Shown: positions 1-9,046, counted from the stretch's first letter. The stretch is DNA of 37,963 nt from Chitinophagaceae bacterium T5-Br10_B2g13 (GCA_001564065.1 LKNA01000027.1:1-37963), one strand, 5' to 3'. Notes: generated from the sequence alone by a model not told the origin. Made by a program: numbers and translations.

Positions 1-1443
1 GAAACACTTATGAAAAATGCCATAAACGGCATGCTTTCCGAACTGGACCCTTATACCGTATTTGTAGATGAGGGAGAGCAGCAACAGATGGAGATATTAA
101 CTTCAGGATCTTACGGCGGGATCGGTATAGAGGCGGGGTTCAGGGGCGACCGGATTGTGGTTATCGCGCCAATGGATGGATATCCTGCCCGGGAAGCCGG
201 AATGCGGCCGGGTGATGTGATTGTAGAAATAAACGGAGTTGAAATTATTGACGTAACTCCCGAAGAAGTTCAGAGATTGACAATCGGTGATGTAGGCTCA
301 GAAATTGAAATTATCGTTACACGATCAGGTGTGGATCGCCCGATTACATTCAACCTGGAGAGAGTAAGAATAGAAATTAAGAATATCAGTTATTACGGCT
401 TCATTGATTCGGAGAATTCAATCGGTTACGTACAGCTAAATCGTTTTGGGCACCAAACCGGAGAAGAGCTGAGAGAAGCTCTACTTGACTTGGAGGGAAC
501 CGGCCAAATCGAAGGCCTGATCCTGGATCTTCGCAACAATCCCGGAGGTCTTCTTAATGAGGCTGTTGAAGTTGTTGATAAATTCCTGGAACCCGGAATT
601 ACAGTTGCTGAAACAAGAAGCCGTTTTGAAAGCCAAAATACTGCCTATGCCACAGAGGAGCCGCCAATGTTTGAAGATCTGCCAATGGTAGTTTTGATCA
701 ACAACGGAAGTGCAAGCGCCTCCGAAATTGTTGCCGGCGCCCTACAGGATCTGGATCGGGCAGTTATTCTGGGAGAACAGAGTTTTGGTAAAGGTCTGGT
801 TCAGACAATACGCCCGCTTTCTTATAACACTTCATTAAAAGTAACCGTATCCAAATATTTAATACCCAGCGGAAGGAGTATTCAATCTGTGCAGGATCAG
901 TCTGAAGGACACAGGATGTTTAAAACCCGCAATGGAAGAGATGTACGAGACGGCAATGGAATTGAGCCGGATGTCCATTTTGATGAAAAAATACCGGCTC
1001 AACTGGATCTTGCACTAACCAGGGATAACGCTATTTTCTTTTATATAAATGAAAAGCTGAACAGCGGCGAAATGGATTCTGAAAAGATGCCGGAGAACCT
1101 ATACAGAGATTTTGTACAGGGGTTGATTGAAGAGGGCTTTTCATTTGAGACTTCTGCAGATGAACATCTAAAGGCTTTAGAAAACTATTTTCAGGAGAAT
1201 GCAGATCATTCTGGTGCAGAGAGCAGCATTTCTGAGCTTAAAGCTCTGCTTCGGGATTCTAAAATTGCCGAGCTTTACGACAGCAAAGATTATATAGAAA
1301 ATAAACTTCAGAAGGAGTGGGTATCACAAACCAAAGAAGGAGACGAGCGGCAGCAGACTCTTTTACAGCGAGAGAAAATCATGTTGCAGTCTATGGAACT
1401 GGTTCGTGACAGAACAAGGTACGACTCTATTTTAAAACCATAA
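1..1443 (+). CDS. S41 family carboxy-terminal processing protease (CtpA/Prc type), 5' truncated by window edge
   Basis: This is a periplasmic serine protease that trims or degrades proteins from their C-terminus. The reading frame is open to base 1, and residues before the ATG at 10 (E-T-L) continue naturally into the family motif GMLSELDPYT. The true start therefore lies outside the window and only about 480 residues are seen. Counting from the ATG at 10, a PDZ domain spans roughly residues 35-115. The peptidase core follows, with GSASASE placing the catalytic Ser at 236 and FGKGLVQT placing the general-base Lys at 261, the 25-residue spacing typical of the family. A charged helical C-terminal tail of about 130 residues follows. 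The PHP gene starts 2 nt downstream, suggesting cotranscription. The family is certain; the substrate is unknown. Confidence 0.93.
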   Translation, partial: ETLMKNAINGMLSELDPYTVFVDEGEQQQMEILTSGSYGGIGIEAGFRGDRIVVIAPMDGYPAREAGMRPGDVIVEINGVEIIDVTPEEVQRLTIGDVGSEIEIIVTRSGVDRPITFNLERVRIEIKNISYYGFIDSENSIGYVQLNRFGHQTGEELREALLDLEGTGQIEGLILDLRNNPGGLLNEAVEVVDKFLEPGITVAETRSRFESQNTAYATEEPPMFEDLPMVVLINNGSASASEIVAGALQDLDRAVILGEQSFGKGLVQTIRPLSYNTSLKVTVSKYLIPSGRSIQSVQDQSEGHRMFKTRNGRDVRDGNGIEPDVHFDEKIPAQLDLALTRDNAIFFYINEKLNSGEMDSEKMPENLYRDFVQGLIEEGFSFETSADEHLKALENYFQENADHSGAESSISELKALLRDSKIAELYDSKDYIENKLQKEWVSQTKEGDERQQTLLQREKIMLQSMELVRDRTRYDSILKP

Positions 1444-1445
1444 TT

Positions 1446-2294
1446 TTGGGAAAAGCAGATTTACATACTCACACAATTGCATCAGACGGTGCATTTTCGG
1501 CAGAAGAACTTCTTGAAAAAGCAGCGAAAAAAAAACTTAAAATCATCTCTATCACAGACCATGATACGATAAAGGGGTATCTGAACGGAAAGGAAAAAGC
1601 CAAAGAGCTCAACATAGAGTTGATACCTGGTGTTGAGGTGAGTGCTGTTTGGAAAGAGAGAGAAATCCATGTGTTGATTTACTGTTTTGATGAAAATGAC
1701 GAAGGGTTTCGAAAGATGCTTTTTAATCAAAAAAAAGCTCGCATAAGCCGCATGAAGCGAATTGTAAATTTGCTTCAAAAACAGGGATTAGATATCACCA
1801 TGGATGAAGTTCGGGCTGAGGCGGGGCCCGGAAATGTTGGGCGACCACATGCTGCTGCCGTGTTAATTCATAAGGGGTATGTTGCATCTGTAGCTGAAGC
1901 TTTTATTCGATATCTCTCAACTGAAAAGCTTGGGAATGTTAAAACAGAATATGTTACTGTTAAGGAGTTGGTAGTGATCGCAAAAGAGGCTGGAGGAGTA
2001 CTCTCTTTAGCCCATCCCGGCCCGCTTTACACTAAGGATGAAATTGATGAACTTACCTCTTTGGGATTGGATGGGATAGAGTGCATACATCCGAGTCATA
2101 ATTTTAATTTACAACGCACGTTCTCAAAAATTGCTGCGCGGGATAATCTTCTTGTTACAGGTGGAAGTGATTTTCACGGTAAAGGGAAAAAAGATTATGA
2201 TCCATATTTTGGGATAGTAACGCTGGGAGACCAGCATGTAATGTCGCTTAAGAGAATGGCACGTCGCCGACGTGAAATAATAAAAACAGATTAA
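1446..2294 (+). CDS. PHP-domain metal-dependent phosphoesterase (TrpH/Rnm-like)
   Basis: The 282-residue protein carries the ordered metal-binding motifs of the PHP superfamily: DLHTHT near residue 5, ITDHDT near 36, PGVEVSA near 61, LAHPGP near 188 and GGSDFHG near 239. These bind a cluster of divalent metals that hydrolyses phosphoesters. Relatives of this size include 3',5'-nucleotide bisphosphate phosphatases and the Rnm 5'-3' exoribonuclease; which activity applies cannot be read from sequence. The start is TTG, 2 nt after the protease stop, and the next gene, ribH, begins 7 nt downstream, so these look like one transcript. No signal peptide is visible, so the protein is probably cytoplasmic. 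Confidence 0.9.
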   Translation: MGKADLHTHTIASDGAFSAEELLEKAAKKKLKIISITDHDTIKGYLNGKEKAKELNIELIPGVEVSAVWKEREIHVLIYCFDENDEGFRKMLFNQKKARISRMKRIVNLLQKQGLDITMDEVRAEAGPGNVGRPHAAAVLIHKGYVASVAEAFIRYLSTEKLGNVKTEYVTVKELVVIAKEAGGVLSLAHPGPLYTKDEIDELTSLGLDGIECIHPSHNFNLQRTFSKIAARDNLLVTGGSDFHGKGKKDYDPYFGIVTLGDQHVMSLKRMARRRREIIKTD

Positions 2295-2301
2295 TTTAGT
2301 C

Positions 2302-2781
2302 ATGCCAGAAATTAAACCGGGTTCGGAAAGCAGTCTTAATGATAAAAAGGTAGCTGTTGTTGCAGCAAAATGGAACTCATTTGTAACTGATGAAATGATG
2401 GAAGGGGCTGTAGTTGCCCTGAAGGCTAAAGGTGTAAAAGAAGAAAATATTATTACCTTACGCTGCCCCGGCTCGTTTGAACTGCCGCTTGCCAGTAAAT
2501 ACTGTATAGATCATTTAAATGCTGATGCAGTAGTGGCTATTGGTGCCGTGATTCGTGGCGGAACTCCACACTTTGATTATGTTTGCGATGCCGTTACAAG
2601 AGGTATCACAGACCTTAACATGAGTTCCGGGGTTCCGGTAGCATTTGGTGTGTTAACGACCGACACGGTTGAACAGGCAACCGAGCGTGCCGGCTTAGAT
2701 AAAGGAAATAAAGGAGCAGAGGCGGCTCTCTCAGCCGTTGAGATGTTACTGTTGAAAGGGAGTATGATGCAGGAGAGCTGA
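2302..2781 (+). CDS. ribH: 6,7-dimethyl-8-ribityllumazine synthase
   Basis: RibH condenses 5-amino-6-ribitylamino-uracil with 3,4-dihydroxy-2-butanone 4-phosphate, the penultimate step of riboflavin synthesis. At 159 residues it has normal family length. Visible signatures are AAKWNSF near residue 21 (substrate loop), PGSFELP near 56, and GAVIRGGTPHFDYV near 81-95, which includes the catalytic His of the PHFDYV segment. GNKGAEAA near the C-terminus is also conserved. It starts with ATG 7 nt after the PHP gene. No other rib genes and no FMN riboswitch are visible, so in this organism ribH lies apart from any rib operon. Confidence 0.96.
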   Translation: MPEIKPGSESSLNDKKVAVVAAKWNSFVTDEMMEGAVVALKAKGVKEENIITLRCPGSFELPLASKYCIDHLNADAVVAIGAVIRGGTPHFDYVCDAVTRGITDLNMSSGVPVAFGVLTTDTVEQATERAGLDKGNKGAEAALSAVEMLLLKGSMMQES

Positions 2782-2791
2782 TAAATGTCTC

Positions 2792-2822
2792 TTGAAAATC
2801 GCATCATTTAGCTCTATTTTTT
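2792..2822 (+). promoter_or_regulatory. Possible promoter for uppS-bamA-skp
   Basis: In the 72-bp gap after ribH, TTG at 2792-2794 is followed 20 nt later by TATTTTTT at 2815-2822. This is one mismatch from the Bacteroidota -7 box TAnnTTTG. Predicted transcription would start near 2829, about 25 nt before the uppS start. This is a motif match only. Confidence 0.33.
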
Positions 2823-2853
2823 AAAGCTTGTAACACTTCATAAAAGAACTGAA

Positions 2854-3681
2854 TTGGATTCACTAACACTCACAAATACCAACCAAAGCGAAGAGGATAA
2901 GAAACTCCAGGAAGAGGTAAAATCTTCCGGTTCTATTCCTAACCATATCGCAATCATCATGGATGGTAACGGGCGATGGGCTAAAGACAAAGGGAACATT
3001 CGCTTGTTTGGTCATAAGGCAGGAGTGGAATCGGTGCGAGACATAACTGAAAGTTGTGCACAGTTAGGTGTAAACCACTTAACTCTCTATGCTTTTTCTA
3101 CGGAAAACTGGAATCGCCCTTCTGATGAGGTTAACGGTTTGATGAAGCTATTGGTAAACTCTCTGAAAAATGAGGCCGATAGACTGCATAAAAATAATAT
3201 CAAGCTAACGTCGATCGGACAGCTTAATCGGTTGCCCGGTTCTTGTCAAAATCAGCTTCAGGAAGTGATTGAATTAACGAAAGACAACGATAGGCTTGAA
3301 TTATGTCTGGCTCTCAGCTATTCGGGCAGATGGGATATCACTGAAGCCGTAAAAAAAGTTGCTCAGGACGTTTCAGACGGTAAAATTTCACCGGATGATA
3401 TAAGTGACGAGTTGATTGGCACCTATTTGTCAACAGCAGATATTCCTGACCCGGATTTGATTATTCGTACAAGCGGTGAATACCGGATCAGCAACTTTCT
3501 ATTATGGCAGCTTGCCTATTCAGAACTTTACATTACTAAAACTTATTGGCCTGATTTTCGAAGAAATGAGTTATATCAGGCAATATTTTCCTATCAAAAG
3601 CGTGATCGTAGGTACGGGAACGTGAAAAACGGATATGCTAAAAAGCTATCCGCATCAGTTATCAATAAAATTATCTCTTAA
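2854..3681 (+). CDS. uppS: Isoprenyl (undecaprenyl) diphosphate synthase
   Basis: UppS adds isopentenyl units in cis to farnesyl diphosphate to make the undecaprenyl carrier used for peptidoglycan and other envelope glycans. The IIMDGNGRWAK motif near residue 35 contains the catalytic Asp. FSTENWNRP near 86 and RTSGEYRISNFLLWQ near 202 are the other family blocks; the usual Gln of RTSGEQR is Tyr here. At 275 residues it has about 25 more at the N-terminus than many homologues. The start is TTG at 2854, because the only in-frame ATG before the active site is inside DGNGRW. bamA follows about 20 nt after the stop, and the same order is common in this phylum group. Confidence 0.95.
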   Translation: MDSLTLTNTNQSEEDKKLQEEVKSSGSIPNHIAIIMDGNGRWAKDKGNIRLFGHKAGVESVRDITESCAQLGVNHLTLYAFSTENWNRPSDEVNGLMKLLVNSLKNEADRLHKNNIKLTSIGQLNRLPGSCQNQLQEVIELTKDNDRLELCLALSYSGRWDITEAVKKVAQDVSDGKISPDDISDELIGTYLSTADIPDPDLIIRTSGEYRISNFLLWQLAYSELYITKTYWPDFRRNELYQAIFSYQKRDRRYGNVKNGYAKKLSASVINKIIS

Positions 3682-3700
3682 AGAAGTAATTATCTCTCAC

Positions 3701-6202
3701 GTGGTCAAATACAAAAGTCTTTTCATTTGCTTAGTCGTATCTTTTATCGGGCTGTTATCCATTAATGAAAGTTTTGCGCAGGATACAACGTTTACAATTC
3801 AGGACCCGACTACAATTTCTCCCCTTGAATATGAAATTCGTGAAATAACGGTTACCGGTCTGGTAACGGCCCGCGAAAGCTATTTGATTAGCAGCAGTGG
3901 TTTGCGAGTTGGGGATCGAATAACCATTCCCGGGGAGGAAATATCTGATGCTATCCGCCGGCTACACCGCACCAGTCTCTTTTCTGACGTATCCATAGAG
4001 CATGAGCGAGTTTCGGGAGGGGTAAGAATCCATATCAATGTACAGGAGCAGCCCCGCCTGCAGCGTTACGAACTTGTAGGGGGCAAAAGATCACACCGCA
4101 GGGATTTACGTGAGCGGCTGAACCTGATCTCAGGATTTGCCGTGACAAATTCAGTACGTAACCAAGCCTTGAATACCATTTACCGCTACTATCGCGAAGA
4201 GGGATACTGGAATACGGAGGTAAATGTAGTTGAGGAGATGAGCGATGATGAAAGAAACAGAATCTCACTCACATTTGAGATAGACCCGGGCGAAAGAATC
4301 AAAGTTCGTGAAATTAATTTTATTGGGAACGAAGAGTTTAGCGACAGAAGGCTAAGGCGCAGCTTTGGAACGATTAAACAAGATCGCTGGTGGAGAATTT
4401 TTAAGCGGCACGTTTTTACCCAGGATGAGTATGAAGAGGGGATTCAAAATGTACTTCAGTTCTATCGGGATAACGGCCATAGGGATGTACGTGTTTTGGA
4501 GGACTCCGTATACGTTGATAACTGGAGAAGAAGTAAAGATGGCGTGATATTCGACATTCAAATTGAAGAGGGGCCGCAGTACAGAATTAGAAATATAAAC
4601 TGGGAGGGTAATACAGTTTATACCGATCAGGAGTTGACCAACGCCTTTGGTTTCCAGAGTGGTGATGTGTTCAATGAATCTAAATTTAGAGAGAACCTCG
4701 AGTTTAGGCGAGATGATGGAGACATAACAAGTCTCTATCAAAATATCGGTTATCTCTTCTTTGATGTATATCCGGACATCCGTATCGCACCCGGAGACTC
4801 TCTGGATCTAAACTTCGAAATTATAGAGGGAGAAATTGCCACTATTCGTGAAGTTGAATTCTCCGGCAATACCAAAACTCATGATGATGTAGTTCGGCGA
4901 ACACTCCGAACTGTGCCCGGACAAACTTATAGCCGATCAGCGATTGTGAGGTCTATTCGTGAACTTGGGCAACTGGGATACTTTAATCCTGAAGGAATAC
5001 AGCCCGACCTACAACCCGATATGGAAAATCGCACGGTTGACATCAACTATCAGCTTGATGAAACACAGGGAACGGATAACTTTGAATTTTCAGGTGGTTT
5101 TGGTGGACGTCAAATTGGAATTATTCTCGCTGCTCGGGTTAACTTCAACAACTTTTCAGTTCAGAGAATGTTTGAGCCGGGTGGCTGGAATCCTATACCA
5201 TCGGGAGATGGACAGCGATTGTCGCTTGGTGTTCAGGTTACGGGGCGTGGTTATCAGAGCTATAGCTTCAGCTTTACAGAACCGTGGCTGAGAGGGCGTC
5301 CAACATCATTGGGTGTGAGTTTATCATACGACTTCCTAAACTACAGTAACCGTCGTATCGGTGGTATACAGCAGCCGGAACGAAGAAACGAGCTATTTTC
5401 TGCAAGCGTAAGTCTGGGTCAAAGACTCCAGTGGCCGGATGATTACTTCCAGCAGCGTACCGTATTAACATATAATCACTTTAACGTTGCAGGGTTTAGC
5501 GGAATTTTTGAGGATGGCCGGGCAGACCTGCTAACTGTGCGGCACATTATTGAAAGAAATTCTACGGACAATCCGATTTCACCAAGGTTCGGATCCAAGT
5601 TTAGCATTTCTGGCGAGGTGGCACTGCCGCTTCCTGACTTCCAGCAGTTCTACAAGATTAAATCTGAATACCAGCACCATCACACGATTGTTGGCAAATT
5701 GGTGCTGAGTGCCGGTGCCGAATATGGATATATGGGCTATTTGAGCAGTCGGGGGCAGAGTAACTTCCAGCGCTTTTTCCTAGGTGGTACTCAAATACAG
5801 CAAAGACAAAATTTCTTGAATGATAATATTGATCTGCGTGGTTTCCCGGGCGGATTTAATGGAGTGATTTCACCTCTCGATCCAAACCAAAACCTGGTTG
5901 GTGGGCGTGTATATAATAAATACACCCTCGAGTTGCGTTATCCAGCCGTATCATCCGAACAGATTCAGTTGATACCTTACGCATTTGTTGATGCAGGAAA
6001 CACATTTAATGATTTGAACAGCTTTGATCCTTTTGAAGTGAAACGGGCTGCAGGTTTTGGAGCGAGAATATTCCTTCCAATTCTTGGTCTGGTTGATCTT
6101 AGTTACGGTTACAGACTGGATGGAACCCCGGCATCAAACGAAGGTGCAGGTTTAAGACCGGGTGAATGGGAATTCCTGTTTAATATTGGCGCACCATTTT
6201 AA
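3701..6202 (+). CDS. bamA: Outer membrane protein assembly factor BamA
   Basis: BamA is the Omp85 core of the complex that folds and inserts beta-barrel proteins into the outer membrane. I place the start at GTG 3701 (833 aa), not at the upstream ATG 3635. From 3701 the protein opens directly with a clean signal peptide (VKYKSLFICLVVSF..., cleavage after SFA-Q), and it avoids a 47-nt overlap with uppS. Five POTRA repeats cover roughly residues 35-430, each with a V/F-x-G-N-type turn (for example INFIGNEEF, INWEGNTVY, VEFSGNTKT). A 16-strand barrel follows, with the DLRGFPGG segment matching the conserved loop-6 RGF motif. It ends in Phe, as BamA substrates and BamA itself usually do. The Skp genes follow at 11 nt. 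Confidence 0.95.
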   Translation: MVKYKSLFICLVVSFIGLLSINESFAQDTTFTIQDPTTISPLEYEIREITVTGLVTARESYLISSSGLRVGDRITIPGEEISDAIRRLHRTSLFSDVSIEHERVSGGVRIHINVQEQPRLQRYELVGGKRSHRRDLRERLNLISGFAVTNSVRNQALNTIYRYYREEGYWNTEVNVVEEMSDDERNRISLTFEIDPGERIKVREINFIGNEEFSDRRLRRSFGTIKQDRWWRIFKRHVFTQDEYEEGIQNVLQFYRDNGHRDVRVLEDSVYVDNWRRSKDGVIFDIQIEEGPQYRIRNINWEGNTVYTDQELTNAFGFQSGDVFNESKFRENLEFRRDDGDITSLYQNIGYLFFDVYPDIRIAPGDSLDLNFEIIEGEIATIREVEFSGNTKTHDDVVRRTLRTVPGQTYSRSAIVRSIRELGQLGYFNPEGIQPDLQPDMENRTVDINYQLDETQGTDNFEFSGGFGGRQIGIILAARVNFNNFSVQRMFEPGGWNPIPSGDGQRLSLGVQVTGRGYQSYSFSFTEPWLRGRPTSLGVSLSYDFLNYSNRRIGGIQQPERRNELFSASVSLGQRLQWPDDYFQQRTVLTYNHFNVAGFSGIFEDGRADLLTVRHIIERNSTDNPISPRFGSKFSISGEVALPLPDFQQFYKIKSEYQHHHTIVGKLVLSAGAEYGYMGYLSSRGQSNFQRFFLGGTQIQQRQNFLNDNIDLRGFPGGFNGVISPLDPNQNLVGGRVYNKYTLELRYPAVSSEQIQLIPYAFVDAGNTFNDLNSFDPFEVKRAAGFGARIFLPILGLVDLSYGYRLDGTPASNEGAGLRPGEWEFLFNIGAPF

Positions 6203-6213
6203 AAAGTGATGAG

Positions 6214-6747
6214 ATGAAAAAAATTCTCTGCTTCACAATAATTTTGCTTTGGGTTGGTTTTGATGTATCGGAAGCTCAAAACCAAAAAATCGGTTTTATT
6301 GATACCGATATCATTATGCAAAATATGCCTGAATACAGTGGCGTTGAGCAGAGGTTAAATTTGTTGAGTGATAACTGGCGCCAGGAGATTCGTGAACTTG
6401 AGCAGGAAATTGTTCAGTTACAGGAAGATTTTGAAGCCAGGGAATTACTGTTTACTGAAGAAGTACGGGATGAAAGGTTACAAGAAATTAATGCTAAAAC
6501 AGATGAGCTGGATCGGCTGATTGAAAACAGGTTTGGCCCGGATGGTGAATATTTTTCCAGACAAAAAGAGTTGCTTGAGCCCATTCAAAGGCGGATATTT
6601 GAGGCTTTGAACAGTGTGGCGGAACGTGAAGATTTCGATTATATCTTCGATCGGGCTCAGGACTCCCGGATACTCTTTGCGCGACAGCAGTGGAACCTAA
6701 CCGACGAAGTGATGTTAGAATTAGGGTTAGAACCAACAAGAAACTAA
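6214..6747 (+). CDS. Periplasmic chaperone, OmpH/Skp family (copy 1)
   Basis: Skp-type chaperones hold unfolded outer-membrane proteins in the periplasm before BamA inserts them. The 177-residue protein has a signal peptide (MKKILCFTIILLWVGF, cleavage near SEA-Q). The family opening KIGFIDTDIIMQNMPEY follows, then a charged coiled coil at about residues 50-115, and a C-terminal beta-forming segment YIFDRAQDSRILFA. It starts 11 nt after bamA. It is the first of three tandem paralogues. It is the most divergent in the C-terminal lobe, where the others carry an N-x-T-(A/T)-S-G-D/G-type segment and this has DRAQDSR. Confidence 0.9.
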   Translation: MKKILCFTIILLWVGFDVSEAQNQKIGFIDTDIIMQNMPEYSGVEQRLNLLSDNWRQEIRELEQEIVQLQEDFEARELLFTEEVRDERLQEINAKTDELDRLIENRFGPDGEYFSRQKELLEPIQRRIFEALNSVAEREDFDYIFDRAQDSRILFARQQWNLTDEVMLELGLEPTRN

Positions 6748-6792
6748 AGATTATAAACTTTAACTTAGGTCGCTTAATCAACAACATAATTT

Positions 6793-7314
6793 ATGAAACA
6801 GACAATTCTGACAATACTATTCATACTACTGCCCCTTACTGTTTTTGGACAGTTGAAAGTAGGTACTATGAACCCGGACACTGTAATAGACGCACTTCCT
6901 GAAACAGCACAGGTGGAGTCTCAAATTCAGCAGTTTATCCAGCAAAGACAGGCAGAATTTCAGGATCGCTATCAGGTTTGGATAGAAGATTTGACGGAAT
7001 ACTCTGAGCTTGTTGAAGCCGGGCAACTATCTGAAGAAGAGCAAGCACGCCGCGAAGGTCAGCTTCAGGAAAGGCAGGAAGAGCTCAACAACATGGAAAA
7101 TCGTATTCAGCGACAAATTCAGCAGCGCCAAAACGAACTTTTTTCACCACTTCTTAACAGGGTGGATGCTGCAATGAGTGAAGTTGCAGAAGAGCTGGGT
7201 CTGGAATTTGTTATTAACAAAACGGCCAGCACGGGCGACCCCATTGTTTACTATTCATCGCAGCGCGGTGTTGACATCACAGAAAGAGTTATTCAAAAAC
7301 TTACACAGAACTAA
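6793..7314 (+). CDS. Periplasmic chaperone, OmpH/Skp family (copy 2)
   Basis: The 173-residue protein begins with a signal peptide (MKQTILTILFILLPLTVFG, then QLKVGTMNPDTVIDALPE). A long Gln/Glu-rich coiled coil follows at about residues 40-115, and the C-terminal lobe has LEFVINKTASTGDPIVYYSS. Like other Skp/OmpH proteins it probably trimerises, with the helices forming tentacles around unfolded barrels; that is family knowledge. It sits 45 nt after copy 1 and 18 nt before copy 3. Its coiled coil is richer in Gln than that of copy 1. Confidence 0.9.
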   Translation: MKQTILTILFILLPLTVFGQLKVGTMNPDTVIDALPETAQVESQIQQFIQQRQAEFQDRYQVWIEDLTEYSELVEAGQLSEEEQARREGQLQERQEELNNMENRIQRQIQQRQNELFSPLLNRVDAAMSEVAEELGLEFVINKTASTGDPIVYYSSQRGVDITERVIQKLTQN

Positions 7315-7332
7315 TACGAACCCTCTATTATC

Positions 7333-7878
7333 ATGAAAAAAGTATACACATTAGGATTTTTATTTCTCATTGCAATCACAACTGTCATGGCTGCTCCTGC
7401 GGTGCAGGCTCAGGATATGAAAATTGGGTTTGTAGAGCCTAGAGCGGTTCTGGAACGCATGCCTGAAATGAGAGCCGTACAGCAACGTCTCCAAAATTTT
7501 GCCGAGCGTAAGCAAAATGAGCTTATTCAAAAAGAGCGCGAACTGCAGACTGAAGTTGAACTCTATCAGCAAAAAGTTGGAGTGATTTCTGAGCAGGCAC
7601 GCCAAAGTGAAGAAGAGCGATTAAATGCGCTTGATACTGAATTTCGTCAAATGCAGCAGCAGGCACAGCAAGAGATGGCACAGCAGCGTGCTCAGTTGAT
7701 GCAGCCGCTACTGGAACAAATTCAGCAGGCAATTGATGCCGTTGCAGCTCGCAAGGGTTTGGATTATGTACTTAACACTACCACTTCCGGCGGAGATGTA
7801 ATTATACTTTATGTTTCACCACAGGTGAGAGATGAGTACGATATCACGGATGAGGTAATGACAGAACTGGATATCTAA
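7333..7878 (+). CDS. Periplasmic chaperone, OmpH/Skp family (copy 3)
   Basis: This 181-residue paralogue has a signal peptide (MKKVYTLGFLFLIAITTVMA, cleavage near VQA-Q). The strand KIGFVEPRAVLERMPEMR follows, then a Gln-rich coiled coil at about residues 50-125, and the lobe LDYVLNTTTSGGDVIILY. It is more similar to copy 2 than to copy 1 by eye. It is the last gene of the uppS-bamA-skp run and is followed by a strong intrinsic terminator about 30 nt downstream. The function assigned is periplasmic holdase for outer-membrane proteins, from family membership and the bamA context. Confidence 0.91.
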   Translation: MKKVYTLGFLFLIAITTVMAAPAVQAQDMKIGFVEPRAVLERMPEMRAVQQRLQNFAERKQNELIQKERELQTEVELYQQKVGVISEQARQSEEERLNALDTEFRQMQQQAQQEMAQQRAQLMQPLLEQIQQAIDAVAARKGLDYVLNTTTSGGDVIILYVSPQVRDEYDITDEVMTELDI

Positions 7879-7906
7879 TCCGATAATCTTTTTAGATTAA
7901 ATTAAG

Positions 7907-7938
7907 GGCAACTCTAATTCGTTAGGGTTGCCTTTTTT
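7907..7938 (+). terminator. Intrinsic terminator of the uppS-bamA-skp operon
   Basis: GGCAACTCTAA (7907-7917) and TTAGGGTTGCC (7922-7932) form an 11-bp stem with one G-T pair around a TTCG loop, followed by six T. The T tract runs into the stop codon of the convergent VWA gene, so the structure may also serve that gene, although its T tract on the other strand is poor. Confidence 0.88.
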
Positions 7939-9046
7939 ATTTCACGTTTTTCCTTCTGTTTCGGATGTAGTCTTCAAAAATATATCCGCCCAGTTCATTC
8001 AGGGAAGAGTAGTACGCACGCCCCTGATTTGCCTCGGTTAACTCCCTAACAAAATTCTGCAGGTATGGATCTCTGGCAATCATAAAGGTTGTAATAGAAA
8101 TTTGATCCCGTTTACACTTAACGGCTTCGTCTAACACTCTGTTTACAATTTTCCGATCCAGACCAAAACTGTTTTTATAAAGCTTACCGTTTTCAAGCAT
8201 GCATGAGGGTTTACCGTCTGTAATCATAAAAATCTGCTTGTTCGCAAATTTCTTTCTCTGAAGGGTGTGGCGAGCCATCTGCAGCCCTTGCAGGGTATTG
8301 GTATGGTAAGGACCAACCTTTAGGTAGGGAAGGTCTTTAATCTCAATATTCCACGCTTCGTTGCCAAAAGCGATAATGTCCAGCGAATCTTTTTCGTAGC
8401 TGTTCATGATTAACTCAGAAAGGGCCATGGCAACTTTTTTTGCCGGTGTAATCCTGTCTTCTCCGTAAAGGATCATAGAGTGGCTCAAGTCAATAAGGAG
8501 CACCGTAGCTGAAGATGTGTAGTGATCGGTGTTGTACACCTCTATATCGTCTTCTCTAAGGCTAAATTGATCCAGAGTGGTATGCTTTAAGGCATTCATC
8601 AGTGTTCCGGTACCGTCAATATGAGCAGTGTCGTCACCATGCTGCCAGGAGCGGGTTTCGGGCTGTCTTTCTAAACCGCGTCCTGTATAGACTGTTTTAT
8701 GCCCTCCTTTGGATCCCTTTTTCAATTGATTAAATATCTCCTCCAGAGCTTTCTTTCGGATACTTCGATCAGTTTTGGAAGTGGGCACCATAATTGATTC
8801 CTCTTCATCAAACTTAATATATCCCCGCTCCTTCAGATCCTCTATAAAATCTCCGAGTCCATACTCATCTTCAAACTGATCCGTAATTTTGTATTCATCA
8901 TCGAGCTGATTCAGCCAGCGCAATGCCTGGGATACATCACCTCCCGCTATCGACAGCAGTTCCTGAAAAAGATTAAACAGTGTATCGAAGGGTGGTTTGT
9001 TATTGCTGTTAAATTTATCTGACCACTCGAAGTATTTAAAATGCAT
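7937..9046 (-). CDS. VWA-domain protein (CoxE/ChlD-like), function unknown
   Basis: The 369-residue protein has an N-terminal helical region (about 1-110), a polar linker, and a von Willebrand factor A domain at about 175-360. The MIDAS metal site is intact: D186-L-S188-H-S190 in LLIDLSHSM, Thr in HTNT near 249-251, and TDGKP with D277. There is no signal peptide or membrane segment, so it is predicted to be cytoplasmic. VWA proteins of this kind usually work with a MoxR- or ChlI-type AAA+ ATPase, but none is encoded next to it here. It is convergent with the skp genes and divergent from rnhB. The substrate or partner cannot be inferred. Confidence 0.85.
   Translation of the reverse strand: MHFKYFEWSDKFNSNNKPPFDTLFNLFQELLSIAGGDVSQALRWLNQLDDEYKITDQFEDEYGLGDFIEDLKERGYIKFDEEESIMVPTSKTDRSIRKKALEEIFNQLKKGSKGGHKTVYTGRGLERQPETRSWQHGDDTAHIDGTGTLMNALKHTTLDQFSLREDDIEVYNTDHYTSSATVLLIDLSHSMILYGEDRITPAKKVAMALSELIMNSYEKDSLDIIAFGNEAWNIEIKDLPYLKVGPYHTNTLQGLQMARHTLQRKKFANKQIFMITDGKPSCMLENGKLYKNSFGLDRKIVNRVLDEAVKCKRDQISITTFMIARDPYLQNFVRELTEANQGRAYYSSLNELGGYIFEDYIRNRRKNVK

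Noticed and set aside
3635..3700. Upstream ATG extension of bamA overlapping uppS
   Set aside because: The 22 extra residues precede an already complete signal peptide and overlap uppS by 47 nt; GTG 3701 gives a normal secretory N-terminus.
4352..4741. 129-codon open frame antisense to bamA
   Set aside because: No recognisable motif, no spacing to neighbours, and it lies fully within POTRA coding sequence.
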